DNA of 64,000 bases from Bacillus paralicheniformis (GCF_001042485.2 NZ_LBMN02000005.1:179218-243217), one strand, 5' to 3'. Shown: positions 44,748 to 53,498, counted from the stretch's first letter. Notes: generated by a model from the letters alone, not told the origin. Numbers and translations are program-made.

Positions 44748-44778
44748 GACAAGCCGTTCTCCTTTTAGTAAAATTAAT

Positions 44779-44799
44779 TAAGAATTGTTCTCAATTATA
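44779..44799 (-). promoter_or_regulatory. Promoter -10 and Fur-like dyad of the methyltransferase operon
   Basis: Minus strand TATAAT (44799-44794) is directly followed by TGAGAAC-A-ATTCTTA (44793-44779), an imperfect 7-1-7 dyad resembling the Bacillus Fur box TGATAAT-N-ATTATCA (10 of 14 positions). No good -35 was found. The site is shared with the divergent luxR-type gene. Confidence 0.45.
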
Positions 44800-44858
44800 A
44801 AGGAGTTTCAACAAACCACCATCCCTTAAACCTGGGATTTTTAAAGAGGAGGACCGAC

Positions 44859-45905
44859 ATGAACCGGCCGTTAAAAGACATACTGAACGAACTGCAGCGC
44901 ACAACCCGTTCTTCGCCCCAATATATCGAAGCCATGCTGTCTGCATTAAAACAGGCGATTCCGTTTGATGCATCATGCTGCACGGCTGTAGACCCCAAGA
45001 CCTTACTGTCCATCGGAGCCGTCACAGACGATCAAATTGAAGCGATCCATCCGCAATTATTCGAGCTTGAGTACACGCAGGAGGATGTGAATCGATTCGA
45101 AGCCTTAATTCAGACACGACAGACAGCGGCTATATTAAGTGAATCGGTCAAAGGAGACTTCCGGCAAAGCAAACGCTACAGCAACATTCTTGGGCCTGCA
45201 GGCTATGAAGATGAATTGCGCGCCGTTCTGCTCAGCAAGGGGGAGTGCCGGGGATACCTTACCCTGTTGAGGAAAAGAGGACAGCCGCTATTTACAGAAA
45301 AGGATAAGAGCTTACTCGCTTCACTCGCACCGCTTATCGGCCGGCACCTTCAGCAATTCAGACACCACCTGTCAAAAAAAGACGTGTTTCACATGAAACA
45401 TGTCGGAGGCATTCTGATTTTGTCGGAAGACCTGCAGCCCTTGTCATGCAATCGAGCGGCCCTCCATTGGCTAAATATCTTGCGCGGCTGGGAAAGGATC
45501 GGCAGCGATGCCGTGCCGAGACCTGTCCGGGCCGTCTGCACGCGGGCAGCGGCTGAAACTGCCGATCCGGCAAAAACGGTCATCTCGATTCCGGGTCATT
45601 CCTGCCTATCCATTAAAGCGAGTCGTTTAGACGGCTTTGGTCCATCAGGCCAGATCGCCGTTTCATTCGAGCCTGCTTCACCGGCAGAAACCATACCGCT
45701 GATAGCAGAAGCCTACAGCCTGTCCGACCGGGAAAAAGACATTGTGTACCGGGTCATCCGCGGACTTTCAACAAAAGCCATCGGAGACGAATTGCATATA
45801 TCGGCTTACACCGTTCAAGACCACTTGAAATCGATTTTTTTGAAGACGGGCGCAGGAAACCGGAGGGAGCTGATGTGGAAGCTGCTTGATGATGTGCTGG
45901 AGTGA
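44859..45905 (+). CDS. LuxR-family transcriptional regulator with GAF-like sensor
   Basis: A 348-residue regulator. The N-terminal 200 residues look like a GAF-type sensor (AIPFDASCCTAVDPKTLLS near 33; VLLSKGECRGYLTLLRKRG near 130), and the C-terminus is a LuxR helix-turn-helix (YSLSDREKDIVYRVIRGLSTKAIGDELHISAYTVQDHLKSIF in residues ~285-330). GAGGAGG precedes the ATG. It is divergent from the methyltransferase operon, which is therefore its first candidate target. Confidence 0.85.
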   Translation: MNRPLKDILNELQRTTRSSPQYIEAMLSALKQAIPFDASCCTAVDPKTLLSIGAVTDDQIEAIHPQLFELEYTQEDVNRFEALIQTRQTAAILSESVKGDFRQSKRYSNILGPAGYEDELRAVLLSKGECRGYLTLLRKRGQPLFTEKDKSLLASLAPLIGRHLQQFRHHLSKKDVFHMKHVGGILILSEDLQPLSCNRAALHWLNILRGWERIGSDAVPRPVRAVCTRAAAETADPAKTVISIPGHSCLSIKASRLDGFGPSGQIAVSFEPASPAETIPLIAEAYSLSDREKDIVYRVIRGLSTKAIGDELHISAYTVQDHLKSIFLKTGAGNRRELMWKLLDDVLE

Positions 45906-46027
45906 AAATAAAGCGGGTGGAAAACTGTTCTCAACTCCGATTCCACAGACGAGACACGAAGTGTTTTTCACTATGTCTTATCTTGTAGGAATGAAGACCA
46001 GCAAATTCAGAGGACTTAACTTTTTCT

Positions 46028-46495
46028 TCATTCCACCCCATCCTGTTCATTGAACAGCTCGTCCAAACGCGCCACAGCATCCTGTTTTTCAAAGGTGCTG
46101 AACCATAGGTCGTCATACGAATCCAAAATGCGGTAATGGTGAGAAATCAAGTTTTGCTGAAGGCGAAACTCGCCTTTTTTCTCAATGTCCCGCCACCACA
46201 CTTTTCCGCCGAGCGTCTTCCCTTTTGGTCTGTCGATGCTTCGGTGAGTGACAGTCTCCACCACCTCAAGGGGCTCATCCCCGAGCACGGCCTGCAGCAC
46301 CTCACTGTTCCGAAAAAGCGCGCATACCGCGACAACATGCGCCCACCCCGCTGCCGACCTGCCCTTTTCAATTTGCACGAGCGTTTTCTTCGACATCCCG
46401 AGCACGTTCGCCATTTTCTCCTGCGTATAGCCGCTTTCCGCACGGATTAATCTTAACTTGGATGAAATGAGTTCGGTTATGTATTCTTTATCCAT
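46028..46495 (-). CDS. XRE-family helix-turn-helix regulator
   Basis: A 155-residue protein with an N-terminal XRE helix-turn-helix (ESGYTQEKMANVLGMSKKTLVQIEKGRSAAG, residues ~20-50) and a ~100-residue C-terminal part containing KVWWRDIEKKGEFRLQQNLI and DSYDDLWFSTFEKQDAV. Start ATG with GGAGG upstream. A perfect 24-bp palindrome lies 20 bases before the start, a likely autoregulatory operator. No partner gene is obvious; it sits between the LuxR-type and AraC-type genes. Confidence 0.85.
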   Translation of the reverse strand: MDKEYITELISSKLRLIRAESGYTQEKMANVLGMSKKTLVQIEKGRSAAGWAHVVAVCALFRNSEVLQAVLGDEPLEVVETVTHRSIDRPKGKTLGGKVWWRDIEKKGEFRLQQNLISHHYRILDSYDDLWFSTFEKQDAVARLDELFNEQDGVE

Positions 46496-46515
46496 GGAGG
46501 AACCTCCGATGTTCT

Positions 46516-46539
46516 TTTTAGTGTAATATTACACTAAAA
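46516..46539. promoter_or_regulatory. 24-bp perfect palindrome, putative XRE operator
   Basis: TTTTAGTGTAAT followed by its exact complement. It lies 21 bases upstream of the XRE gene start and contains TGTAATATTACA. Such long perfect dyads near a one-component regulator usually are its own operator. Confidence 0.65.
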
Positions 46540-46746
46540 GTTACAATGGTTCAATTTTTATGACCCTGTAATTGCTGTCAGTTTAACACTCTCCTTATGA
46601 TCTTCACCATTGTGATTCCATTCCACGACAGCTTCAAATTGCTCATTCTTTTCACAAAAAATACGATTTTTTCATTAAGCAACATCATACAAGAAATTTC
46701 TCAAAAACATGATAAACTTAAACATCATCACACCAAGGAGGCCAAC

Positions 46747-47583
46747 ATGCGAAATGAAACCCGCACGCTTTTCCTCGACCCTGATCTAAATGTTGAAGCC
46801 TACCGCTTTAAAGGCATTATGCAGAAGTTTCCGAATCACTTTCACGAGTACTTTGTGATTGGTTTTATTGAGAAGGGGCAGCGCTATTTGCTTTGCAAAG
46901 GAGAAGAATACATCATTAATCAGGGCGACCTCGTGCTTTTCAATCCTTATGACACGCACAGTTGCGAGCAGATTGACGGAAAGGCGCTCGATTATCGCTG
47001 CATAAATGTGATGCCTGACGTTATGAGAAAATTTGTGAAGGAGATCACCGGAACCGACAGCCTCCCATATTTCACGGAAAATGTCTTGTTCCGTCATGAG
47101 CTGAACGCCAGCTTGAAGGAGCTTCACATTCAAATATTGCAGAAAGAAAAAGCCTTGAAAAAAGAGGAGCTTTTTCTCAACCTCCTCGAGGAGTTGATTC
47201 GGACGTATTCTGATGTTGCGTTTCTCGAAAATGCGCCTGAACCGTCCGACGAAGTCAAAGCGGTGTGCGGTTATTTGGAATCCCATTACCAGGAAAACAT
47301 TACGCTTGAACATTTAAGCAAGCTGGCAGGCTGGAGCAAGTATCACCTCCTGCGGTCGTTTACGAAGCAGAAAGGAATTTCCCCCTACAGCTACTTGGAA
47401 ACCGTCCGTATCAATCATGCGAAAAAGCTGTTGGAAGAAGGCGTAAAACCAATCAATGCCGCTTTCCAAACAGGCTTCAGCGATCAGAGCCATATGACGA
47501 AATTTTTCAAGCGGCAGGTCGGGCTGACGCCGAAACAATATATGAAAATCTTTGAATATGACAGGCAGGAGATCAAAGGATGA
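46747..47583 (+). CDS. AraC-family transcriptional regulator
   Basis: A 278-residue regulator with an N-terminal cupin sensor ([18 protein letters not shown] near 30; [18 protein letters not shown] near 60) and the AraC double helix-turn-helix ([22 protein letters not shown] near 185; [23 protein letters not shown] near 245). The start at 46747 has AAGGAGG upstream; the open frame from 46597 is not supported. It overlaps the EamA transporter gene by four bases, so regulator, transporter and DUF2000 protein form one operon, similar to the B. subtilis ydeC-ydeD arrangement. Confidence 0.9.
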   Translation: MRNETRTLFLDPDLNVEAYRFKGIMQKFPNHFHEYFVIGFIEKGQRYLLCKGEEYIINQGDLVLFNPYDTHSCEQIDGKALDYRCINVMPDVMRKFVKEITGTDSLPYFTENVLFRHELNASLKELHIQILQKEKALKKEELFLNLLEELIRTYSDVAFLENAPEPSDEVKAVCGYLESHYQENITLEHLSKLAGWSKYHLLRSFTKQKGISPYSYLETVRINHAKKLLEEGVKPINAAFQTGFSDQSHMTKFFKRQVGLTPKQYMKIFEYDRQEIKG

Positions 47584-48488
47584 AGACAAGACGCGAAACC
47601 GCCGGACACCTCGCAGCTGTTATCACGATCATCATCTGGGGTACCACTTTTGTCTCGACAAAGGTGCTGCTCGAGGATTTTGCGCCCGTAGATATATTGT
47701 TTTACCGGTTTCTCATCGGATTGATCGTGCTGATTATGGTGCATCCGCATGTGCTGACATTCCGGAGCTGGAGGCAGGAAGCGCTGTTTGCGGGAGCAGG
47801 TTTATGCGGGGTGACGCTTTATTTTCTGTTGGAAAACATCGCGCTTACCCTTACCTACGCCTCAAACGCCGGCATGATCGTCGCAGTTATTCCGATGATC
47901 ACCGCGGTATTGGCGCATTTTTTCCTTTCGGGCGAAAAGCTGGAGCCCCGTTTCTTCATTGGATTCGCCGCCGCTTTTACAGGACTTGCGCTCATTTTCT
48001 TTAACGGACAAATGATGCTCAAGCTGAATCCGCTCGGCGACATTCTTGCTGCTGCCTCTGCATTCGTCTGGGCGGCATATGCGATTTTGATGAAAAAAAT
48101 CAGCACATTCGGTTATCATACAATCCAATGCACACAGCGGATCTTTCTGTACGGCTTGCTATTCATGGTTCCCGCTCTGTTCCTGTTTGATTTCCGCTTC
48201 GACGCCAGCCCTTTCGCCTCCCCCGCCAATTGGCTGAATATCCTGTTCTTAGGTGCGGGCGCTTCTGCGCTTTGCTTTGTGACATGGAACTGGTCGGTCG
48301 GTGTGCTTGGGGCGGTAAAAACGAGCGCTTATATCTATATGGTACCCGTCATCACCATTGCCGCATCCGTCGTCATTCTGCAAGAAAAACTGACATGGGT
48401 TGCTTTTTGCGGAGGAGCGCTCACATTGGCCGGTCTTTATATTTCTGAAACAAAACCAAAACCGCAGCTGAAGGAGGAACAAATTTGA
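47580..48488 (+). CDS. EamA-family (DMT) transporter
   Basis: A 302-residue drug/metabolite transporter with ten membrane helices arranged as two EamA repeats (~10-135 and ~150-290). The typical [18 protein letters not shown] of helix 1 and [20 protein letters not shown] of helix 4 are visible. It probably exports an amino acid or metabolite under control of the AraC-type regulator just upstream (ATGA overlap). The TTG start of the DUF2000 gene overlaps its stop codon. Confidence 0.88.
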   Translation: MKTRRETAGHLAAVITIIIWGTTFVSTKVLLEDFAPVDILFYRFLIGLIVLIMVHPHVLTFRSWRQEALFAGAGLCGVTLYFLLENIALTLTYASNAGMIVAVIPMITAVLAHFFLSGEKLEPRFFIGFAAAFTGLALIFFNGQMMLKLNPLGDILAAASAFVWAAYAILMKKISTFGYHTIQCTQRIFLYGLLFMVPALFLFDFRFDASPFASPANWLNILFLGAGASALCFVTWNWSVGVLGAVKTSAYIYMVPVITIAASVVILQEKLTWVAFCGGALTLAGLYISETKPKPQLKEEQI

Positions 48489-48904
48489 TAGAAGAGACAA
48501 AATGCGCATTGATCATCGATGAAAGCCTGCCGCTCGGGCTAATTGCCAATACAGCTGCAATCCTGGGGGCTGCACTCGGCAAAAACAACCCCGGCCTGCT
48601 CGGAGAACATGTAACGGACGGCTCGGGAATCGACCATTTGGGTATCGTCAAACTTCCAATCCCCATTTTAAAAGGCAACGCCGAGCTGCTTCATCAATTA
48701 AGACAAAAGCTGTTGACCGACGAATTCAACGATATTCTGACTGTCGATTTCACCGATGTCGCGCAAGGCATTCATACATATGAAGAATTTATTGAAACAT
48801 TTCAAAGCACCGCAGCTTCCGATTACCGCTATTTTGGAATCGGCGTTTGCGGCGATAAGAAAAAAGTCGCGCGGCTGACAGGAAGCTTGGGGCTGTTGAG
48901 ATAA
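48485..48904 (+). CDS. DUF2000 family protein
   Basis: A 139-residue cytosolic alpha/beta protein of the DUF2000 family (peptidyl-tRNA hydrolase II-like fold): [20 protein letters not shown] at the N-terminus and [23 protein letters not shown] at the C-terminus. The start is TTG at 48485 after AAGGAGG, overlapping the EamA stop. Last gene of the AraC-EamA-DUF2000 operon. Function unknown. Confidence 0.85.
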   Translation: MIEETKCALIIDESLPLGLIANTAAILGAALGKNNPGLLGEHVTDGSGIDHLGIVKLPIPILKGNAELLHQLRQKLLTDEFNDILTVDFTDVAQGIHTYEEFIETFQSTAASDYRYFGIGVCGDKKKVARLTGSLGLLR

Positions 48905-48907
48905 ACA

Positions 48908-48963
48908 AAATACGGAAATTGACTTCGCTTCATTTAATGAAGGAGTCAATTTCCGTATTTTTT
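48908..48963 (+). terminator. Long terminator of the AraC-EamA-DUF2000 operon
   Basis: AATACGGAAATTGACT / AGTCAATTTCCGTATT, a 16-bp stem with an inner CTTCATT/AATGAAG pairing, followed by seven T residues. Confidence 0.9.
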
Positions 48964-49097
48964 TGTCAATAGTAAAAAGAGGAACAATTGGGGTTGCAGT
49001 TGGAGGAATTATCATAACAACAGCTGGTGTAATTAGCTGGAACTCAGCATCTGAAATCGCTATTGGCACGGCGGTGTCTGCTGTGATATTTAGATAA
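48963..49097 (+). other. Possible 45-codon hydrophobic reading frame
   Basis: A frame from TTG 48963 to TAA 49097 encodes a Gly/Ala/Ile-rich hydrophobic peptide (KRGTIGVAVGGIIITTAGV, then ISWNSASEIAIGTAVS). It emerges directly from the terminator T-run and lacks an ATG and a well-placed ribosome site. It may be the 3' remnant of a bacteriocin- or holin-like gene, or chance. It precedes the tandem membrane protein array. Confidence 0.35.
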
Positions 49098-49199
49098 CTA
49101 ATATCTCATTAATTTCCTTATTTAATGAAAGCTAAATAAATACATATTATAATGTATTTATTCAGTTTTTCAAAATTAAAGTATCGTGGAGGTATTACA

Positions 49200-49667
49200 T
49201 TGAACACAGACAAACAAGTATTCATTGAAACGCAAAAAACAGCCAAAACCCTTAAAACTTACCGCGATAAGAGTGACGAAGAGTTATTAGCCTTTCTCGC
49301 TAAACAAGATTCATTAACCTTAAATCAACTGAAAGTCTATTACTCAGATCCTTCATTTGCGCTTCATTATTTCATTAGTGCGGCCTTTTTCAGTATAATA
49401 TTGGCTACCTTCATAACTGCAATTCTTTCTGGTCAAGCAGCTTCGATATTCCCTTTCATTTCCGGCATCTCCATTCTAATATTAGCTGTCATATTTGCGG
49501 GGTGTATCTTCTGGGTGCTTAAACAGCTTGTCATCCTGAAAAAAAAGCCGATTCAATTCATTACACACTTTTCCAGGAAAGCCGAGTTTGCACGTATCGT
49601 AAAAATGATTGATTATGTTTTACAACAAAAATACAAAAAGGCATTAAAAAATATACCATACCAATAA
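49200..49667 (+). CDS. Two-helix membrane protein, tandem paralogue 1
   Basis: A 155-residue protein: a charged N-terminal helical part with DEELLAFLAKQDSLTLNQLKVYYSDPSF in residues ~27-55, two membrane helices (~60-80 and ~90-115), then a basic tail with HFSRKAEFARIVKMIDYVL. Start TTG with GTGGAGG eight bases upstream; TATAAT at 49148-49153 is a likely -10. It shares the whole pattern with the next two genes. No family recognised. Tandem paralogues of small two-helix proteins are often immunity proteins, but nothing here proves it. Confidence 0.7.
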   Translation: MNTDKQVFIETQKTAKTLKTYRDKSDEELLAFLAKQDSLTLNQLKVYYSDPSFALHYFISAAFFSIILATFITAILSGQAASIFPFISGISILILAVIFAGCIFWVLKQLVILKKKPIQFITHFSRKAEFARIVKMIDYVLQQKYKKALKNIPYQ

Positions 49668-49704
49668 AATCTCATGTTTTTTATGAAATAGGAGTGACAA
49701 TCCA

Positions 49705-50151
49705 ATGAGAAACGAAAAACAATTATTTGAAAAAGCCGAACATACAGCCAAACTCCTTGAATCTCACAAAAGTGACGAAGAGCTGCTTACATACCTTGCA
49801 AATCAAGATTCTGTTGCATTAAATCAGCTAAAAATCTATTTTTCAAACCCCAGCTTTACTTTAACATATTTTATTAAAGGCATTTTTTTTAGTAGTATGA
49901 CTGCTGTAATTATGGCGGCCTTTTTATCTGGTCAAGTCTCCACCTTCACCCATGACCTTTCAAGGTTTTTTTCATTCTGCTTCATGTTCTATCTGATGTT
50001 CTCTTTGCTTTGGATCGTCAAAATGCTAATCACCTCGCGAAAAGGACCAATGCAAACAATCCTGCATTTCCAAAAAAGAGCGGAATATTCCAGAATCACG
50101 GGTATGATTGATTTTATTTTAGAAGAACGTTTAAAAAAAGAACTCAATTAG
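49705..50151 (+). CDS. Two-helix membrane protein, tandem paralogue 2
   Basis: A 148-residue paralogue of its neighbours: DEELLTYLANQDSVALNQLKIYFSNPSF, two membrane helices (~58-78, ~88-110) with the shared FLSGQVS turn, and HFQKRAEYSRITGMIDFIL at the end. AGGAGTG precedes the ATG; 37 bases separate it from paralogue 1. Function unknown. Confidence 0.7.
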   Translation: MRNEKQLFEKAEHTAKLLESHKSDEELLTYLANQDSVALNQLKIYFSNPSFTLTYFIKGIFFSSMTAVIMAAFLSGQVSTFTHDLSRFFSFCFMFYLMFSLLWIVKMLITSRKGPMQTILHFQKRAEYSRITGMIDFILEERLKKELN

Positions 50152-50182
50152 AAAGCAGAGGAACATTCACCTCTGCTTTGAT
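50152..50182 (+). terminator. Hairpin between tandem paralogues 2 and 3
   Basis: AAAGCAGAGG / CCTCTGCTTT stem with an eight-base loop just after the stop codon; the T-run is short (TTTGATT), so it may be partial. Confidence 0.6.
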
Positions 50183-50219
50183 TCTCTAACAATCAAACAA
50201 AAAAAGAAGGACAAATGAC

Positions 50220-50675
50220 ATGCAAACAGACAAACAATTATTCGAAAAAACAAAACAAATAGCAGAAGCTATATTATTATCGAAAACTGAAAACGATGAA
50301 GAGCTGATGGCATACCTCGAAAAACAAGATTTATCCACGCTAAACCGGCTGAAAGTTTATTTTTCGGGTCCTACGCTAAAAATTAGCCACGTGATCAAAG
50401 CTTCGCTTTACAGCTCCTTCACTGCCAGCATTATAACTGCTATATTTTCTGGTCAAGTCGTTTCCATTTCATATGACATCGAGCATAATTCTTTTCCTTT
50501 GATATTAACAATATTACTTTTAGCCAGCTCGATCTGGGTGTTCGGCACGATCACTAAATCACAGAGAAACAAAGACCAAAACTTCTTACACTTTAGAAAA
50601 AAATCGAACCATACAAAAATTATTGGAATGATTGACTTCGTTTTGGAAAACAAATATAAAAATATTTCAAATTGA
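50220..50675 (+). CDS. Two-helix membrane protein, tandem paralogue 3
   Basis: A 151-residue paralogue: DEELMAYLEKQDLSTLNRLKVYFSGPTL, two membrane helices (~60-80, ~90-110) with IFSGQVVS between them, and HFRKKSNHTKIIGMIDFVL in the tail. AAGGAC precedes the ATG. The conserved cores D-E-E-L-(2)-(Y/F)-L-x-(K/N)-Q-D and G-M-I-D-(F/Y)-(I/V)-L recur in all three copies, while the membrane helices differ more. Function unknown. Confidence 0.7.
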   Translation: MQTDKQLFEKTKQIAEAILLSKTENDEELMAYLEKQDLSTLNRLKVYFSGPTLKISHVIKASLYSSFTASIITAIFSGQVVSISYDIEHNSFPLILTILLLASSIWVFGTITKSQRNKDQNFLHFRKKSNHTKIIGMIDFVLENKYKNISN

Positions 50676-50703
50676 AAAAAGCATCCCTAAAGATGCTTTT
50701 TTT
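50675..50703. terminator. Bidirectional terminator
   Basis: AAAAAAGCATC / GATGCTTTTTTT with a short CCTAAA loop, between the converging paralogue 3 and YiaAB-type gene. Confidence 0.88.
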
Positions 50704-50707
50704 ATGC

Positions 50708-50968
50708 TTACTCACCACTAGACAAATTCTGTCTTCTCTCCTGCTCCGCGATGATTTCATTATCCTCAGCGTTGTCTCTCGTCACTTTCTGCGTCAAAAT
50801 CGCGCCGACCGCCACTAAAATCATCACAGCTATGTAATAGCCTTTTTCATTGAGCTGCAGGTTGTCCGCATTGTAAAGGCCGATACCGAACAAAAAGACC
50901 CCCGCAAAAAATGTGAAATATGACATAACCGTAAAGGCCGTTGTGTTTCTTCTTCTGTGTTTCTGCAT
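50708..50968 (-). CDS. YiaA/YiaB-type two-helix membrane protein
   Basis: An 86-residue protein with two membrane helices (~13-32 and ~42-60), FTVMSYFTFFAGVFLFGIGLYN and GYYIAVMILVAVGAILTQKV, the yiaA/B two-helix domain pattern, and a charged C-terminal tail. TAGGAGG precedes the ATG. Function unknown. Confidence 0.8.
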   Translation of the reverse strand: MQKHRRRNTTAFTVMSYFTFFAGVFLFGIGLYNADNLQLNEKGYYIAVMILVAVGAILTQKVTRDNAEDNEIIAEQERRQNLSSGE

Positions 50969-51092
50969 CTTAATACCTCCTAAAGAATAAAACTATTATA
51001 CTTTATTTAGGTCAACAGAAGAAGAATGTTCTTCCTTCCCACACATAATTTAGTAAATATGTCACATGGTGATAAAAAAGGCCTACAAAATA

Positions 51093-51119
51093 AAAAACCG
51101 GGAATGACTCCCGGTTTTT
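51093..51119 (-). terminator. Terminator of the Na/Pi cotransporter-like gene
   Basis: Minus strand AAAACCGGGAG / CTCCCGGTTTTTT-type stem (AACCGGGAGTCATTCCCGGTT), overlapping the stop codon. Confidence 0.88.
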
Positions 51120-52752
51120 AATGCTTTTCTTCGCCTAAAACAGCTTCTGCAATATTGACGGCATGGTCGCCGATCCTTTCCAGATTGCTGGTGATATCGA
51201 CGAAGATCACGCCTGCTTGTCCGCTGCATAATCCGTCGTTTAAGCGAAGAATGTGCTTTTTGCGAAGCTTGCGTTCCATTTTATCGATTTGATTTTCTTT
51301 TTCGACTACACGTCTTGCGGCATCTTCGTTATTTTCTCCAAGAGCTGTGATAGACTCCTTAACAGTGGAAATGGTCAGATCAAGCATTTCTGTTAAGTCC
51401 GCCATTGCAGCTTCGGAAATTTTCACCCTGTTGGATTGCTGGTACTCGCCAAGCTCAACCAAGTTTTCAAAATGATCGCCGATTCTTTCAATGTCTCTGA
51501 CTGTGTCCATTAACATATGATGTTCTTCAGATTCTTGTTCAGAAAGAGTGGTCGCTGACAGTTCGATCAAGTAATCGGTAATCTTTCTATCTAAATTGTT
51601 GATCGCATCTTCTATTTGAAAAGCGCTTTGCGCATGTTTTGCCTGTTTTGTATTAAAAAACTCTTTTGTTTCCTCAAGTCCCTTTACTGCAAATTCACCC
51701 ATACGCAGTACTTCTTCTTTGGCCTGTCCCAGGGCAATTGAAGGCGACTGCTGAATGAACAGCGGGTCCAGATGTGTTGCTTTATAGTCCACAACCGAAT
51801 CTTTGCCCGGAATAAGCTTCGTAACGATCAAAGCCAATATGCCGACAAACGGAAGCTGAATCAGCGTATTTGACGTATTAAAGATCCCATGGGCAAACGC
51901 AATCACCATCTTAGGATCCAGTCCTAAAGAGGATTGAAGCATTAAAATCAAACTTGTGAATGGCTTCAGCAAGATCAGGAAGATTGCTGTTCCAATCAGG
52001 TTAAACAATACGTGAACGGCCGCAGCCCGTCTCGCTGCGACGGAGGCGCCAAGAGATGCCAGTACAGCGGTAATCGTCGTACCGATATTGTCCCCGAATA
52101 ATACAGGAAGAGCGCCATTTAGATCTATTAATGAATCGGCAAACAGCCCTTGCAGGATCCCGATGGTTGCACTTGAACTTTGGACGAGAACGGTGAAAAG
52201 CGTGCCGACAAGCACTCCGAGAACAGGGTTCGTACTCATGCTGACGGTTAAATCATGAAAAGCTTCAATCGTTCGAAGCGGCTTCATTCCGCTGCTCATT
52301 AATTCCAAGCCATAGAAAAGTGCACCAAATCCGAACAGAACTTGGCCGAGGTTCTGAAATTTTTTGCTCTTTAAGAAAAACAGCAAGAATGAACCAATGG
52401 CGAGGATCGGAAGCGCATATGCACCAACGTCAAAGCCGATAATAAATGCCGTGACCGTCGTTCCGATGTTCGCACCCATAATGACGCCGATCGCCTGGCG
52501 GAGGGTCATAAAGCCGGCGCTGACGAGACCGACAGTGATAACGGTCGTGCCGGAACTGCTTTGAATTAAAACCGTGACAATGATACCAGCCAAAACACCC
52601 ATCAGAGGGTTGCTTGTAAAACGATCCAAAATGTCTCTCAGCTTATCTCCGGCTGATTTTTGGAGTCCTTCCCCCATAAACTTAATACCGAGAAGAAAGA
52701 TCCCGAGACCTCCAATGAATTCAAAAAGCAATTTCTGCACATCTATTTCCAA
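51118..52752 (-). CDS. Na/Pi cotransporter family protein with PhoU domain
   Basis: A 544-residue protein with two NptA/SLC34-type membrane repeats (~1-320), each with a QSSSGTT or QSSSAT motif (VLIQSSSGTTVITVGL near 62 and VLVQSSSATIGILQG near 190), and a C-terminal PhoU-like helical domain (~340-540, EIEDAINNLDRKITDYLIELS; RDIERIGDHFENLVELGEY; TSNLERIGDHAVNIAEAVL). It probably takes up phosphate with sodium, with the PhoU part modulating it; B. subtilis YqeW is a shorter relative. The region upstream contains Pho-box-like repeats oriented away from it. Confidence 0.88.
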   Translation of the reverse strand: MEIDVQKLLFEFIGGLGIFLLGIKFMGEGLQKSAGDKLRDILDRFTSNPLMGVLAGIIVTVLIQSSSGTTVITVGLVSAGFMTLRQAIGVIMGANIGTTVTAFIIGFDVGAYALPILAIGSFLLFFLKSKKFQNLGQVLFGFGALFYGLELMSSGMKPLRTIEAFHDLTVSMSTNPVLGVLVGTLFTVLVQSSSATIGILQGLFADSLIDLNGALPVLFGDNIGTTITAVLASLGASVAARRAAAVHVLFNLIGTAIFLILLKPFTSLILMLQSSLGLDPKMVIAFAHGIFNTSNTLIQLPFVGILALIVTKLIPGKDSVVDYKATHLDPLFIQQSPSIALGQAKEEVLRMGEFAVKGLEETKEFFNTKQAKHAQSAFQIEDAINNLDRKITDYLIELSATTLSEQESEEHHMLMDTVRDIERIGDHFENLVELGEYQQSNRVKISEAAMADLTEMLDLTISTVKESITALGENNEDAARRVVEKENQIDKMERKLRKKHILRLNDGLCSGQAGVIFVDITSNLERIGDHAVNIAEAVLGEEKH

Positions 52753-52844
52753 CGTCTTGCCCCCCTAATTCGACATAAATCTACAAACCAAACACTATGA
52801 TTATGATGGAGATTAAAGCCTATGTAAACGATTCAAATCGAAAA

Positions 52845-52892
52845 TTTACAATAACTTAACATTGCCGGCTGATGATTTACATTCCCTTAACA
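52845..52892 (+). promoter_or_regulatory. Two pairs of Pho-box-like repeats
   Basis: TTTACA 52845-52850 and TTAACA 52856-52861 are 11 bases apart; TTTACA 52876-52881 and TTAACA 52887-52892 are again 11 apart. TTAACA-type repeats at 11-base period are the PhoP signature in Bacillus. They lie between the Na/Pi cotransporter-like gene and the DUF1648 gene and read toward the latter. Confidence 0.5.
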
Positions 52893-52991
52893 TTGCCTGG
52901 ACTGATCGCAAATATACCCTATTCCAACAGGCAAAAATCCCGAACTTTTTCATGGGTTAAACCGTATTTAAAACTAAAGGAGAGATCACAT

Positions 52992-53498
52992 ATGCCAAAC
53001 AGAGCTAACGGTACTCACATTAAAATTAAAAAGACAAAAGGGGAACGGGTTTGGAACGCATTTGGCTATTTCTTTTACCTGGGATCAATTATCTTTTTGG
53101 CCGCTGTCTGGGGAGCACTCCCCGAAAAAGTGCCTGCACATTACAACGCACTCGGTGAAGTCGATCGCTGGGGATCAAAATGGGAGCTTTTGATATTGCC
53201 GGGAATCGGATTACTTATCCTTCTGTTCATGCAATTCTTAGAAAAGCACCCTGAGATTCATAATCATCCAAAGCGTCTGAATGAATCAAATGCTGAAGAC
53301 TTCTACCTGCTCAGCCGAAAGTTGATCAACCGCTTAAAAAATGCATGTTTAATCATTTTTTCTCTCATATTAATGGAATCTGTGTCAATCGCTTTAGATT
53401 GGGGAAGCGGATTTGGCGGATGGTTTCTTCCGGTTGCCTTACTCGGCATCGCCATGCTTGTGGCCGTAAGTTTAATACAGCAAAAAAAGATCAAATAA
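52992..53498 (+). CDS. DUF1648 domain membrane protein
   Basis: A 168-residue protein with four membrane segments (~22-40, ~62-80, ~118-136, ~140-160). The DUF1648 signature PAHYNALGEVDRWGSKW follows helix 1. The start at 52992 has AAAGGAG upstream; an open frame from 52872 is unsupported. Related domains occur in SdpI-type immunity proteins, but this protein lacks the rest of SdpI. The upstream region has Pho-box-like repeats. Function unknown. Confidence 0.8.
   Translation: MPNRANGTHIKIKKTKGERVWNAFGYFFYLGSIIFLAAVWGALPEKVPAHYNALGEVDRWGSKWELLILPGIGLLILLFMQFLEKHPEIHNHPKRLNESNAEDFYLLSRKLINRLKNACLIIFSLILMESVSIALDWGSGFGGWFLPVALLGIAMLVAVSLIQQKKIK

Noticed and set aside
47552..48004. Plus-strand frame overlapping the AraC and EamA genes
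   Set aside because: Shadow of two supported genes in another frame.
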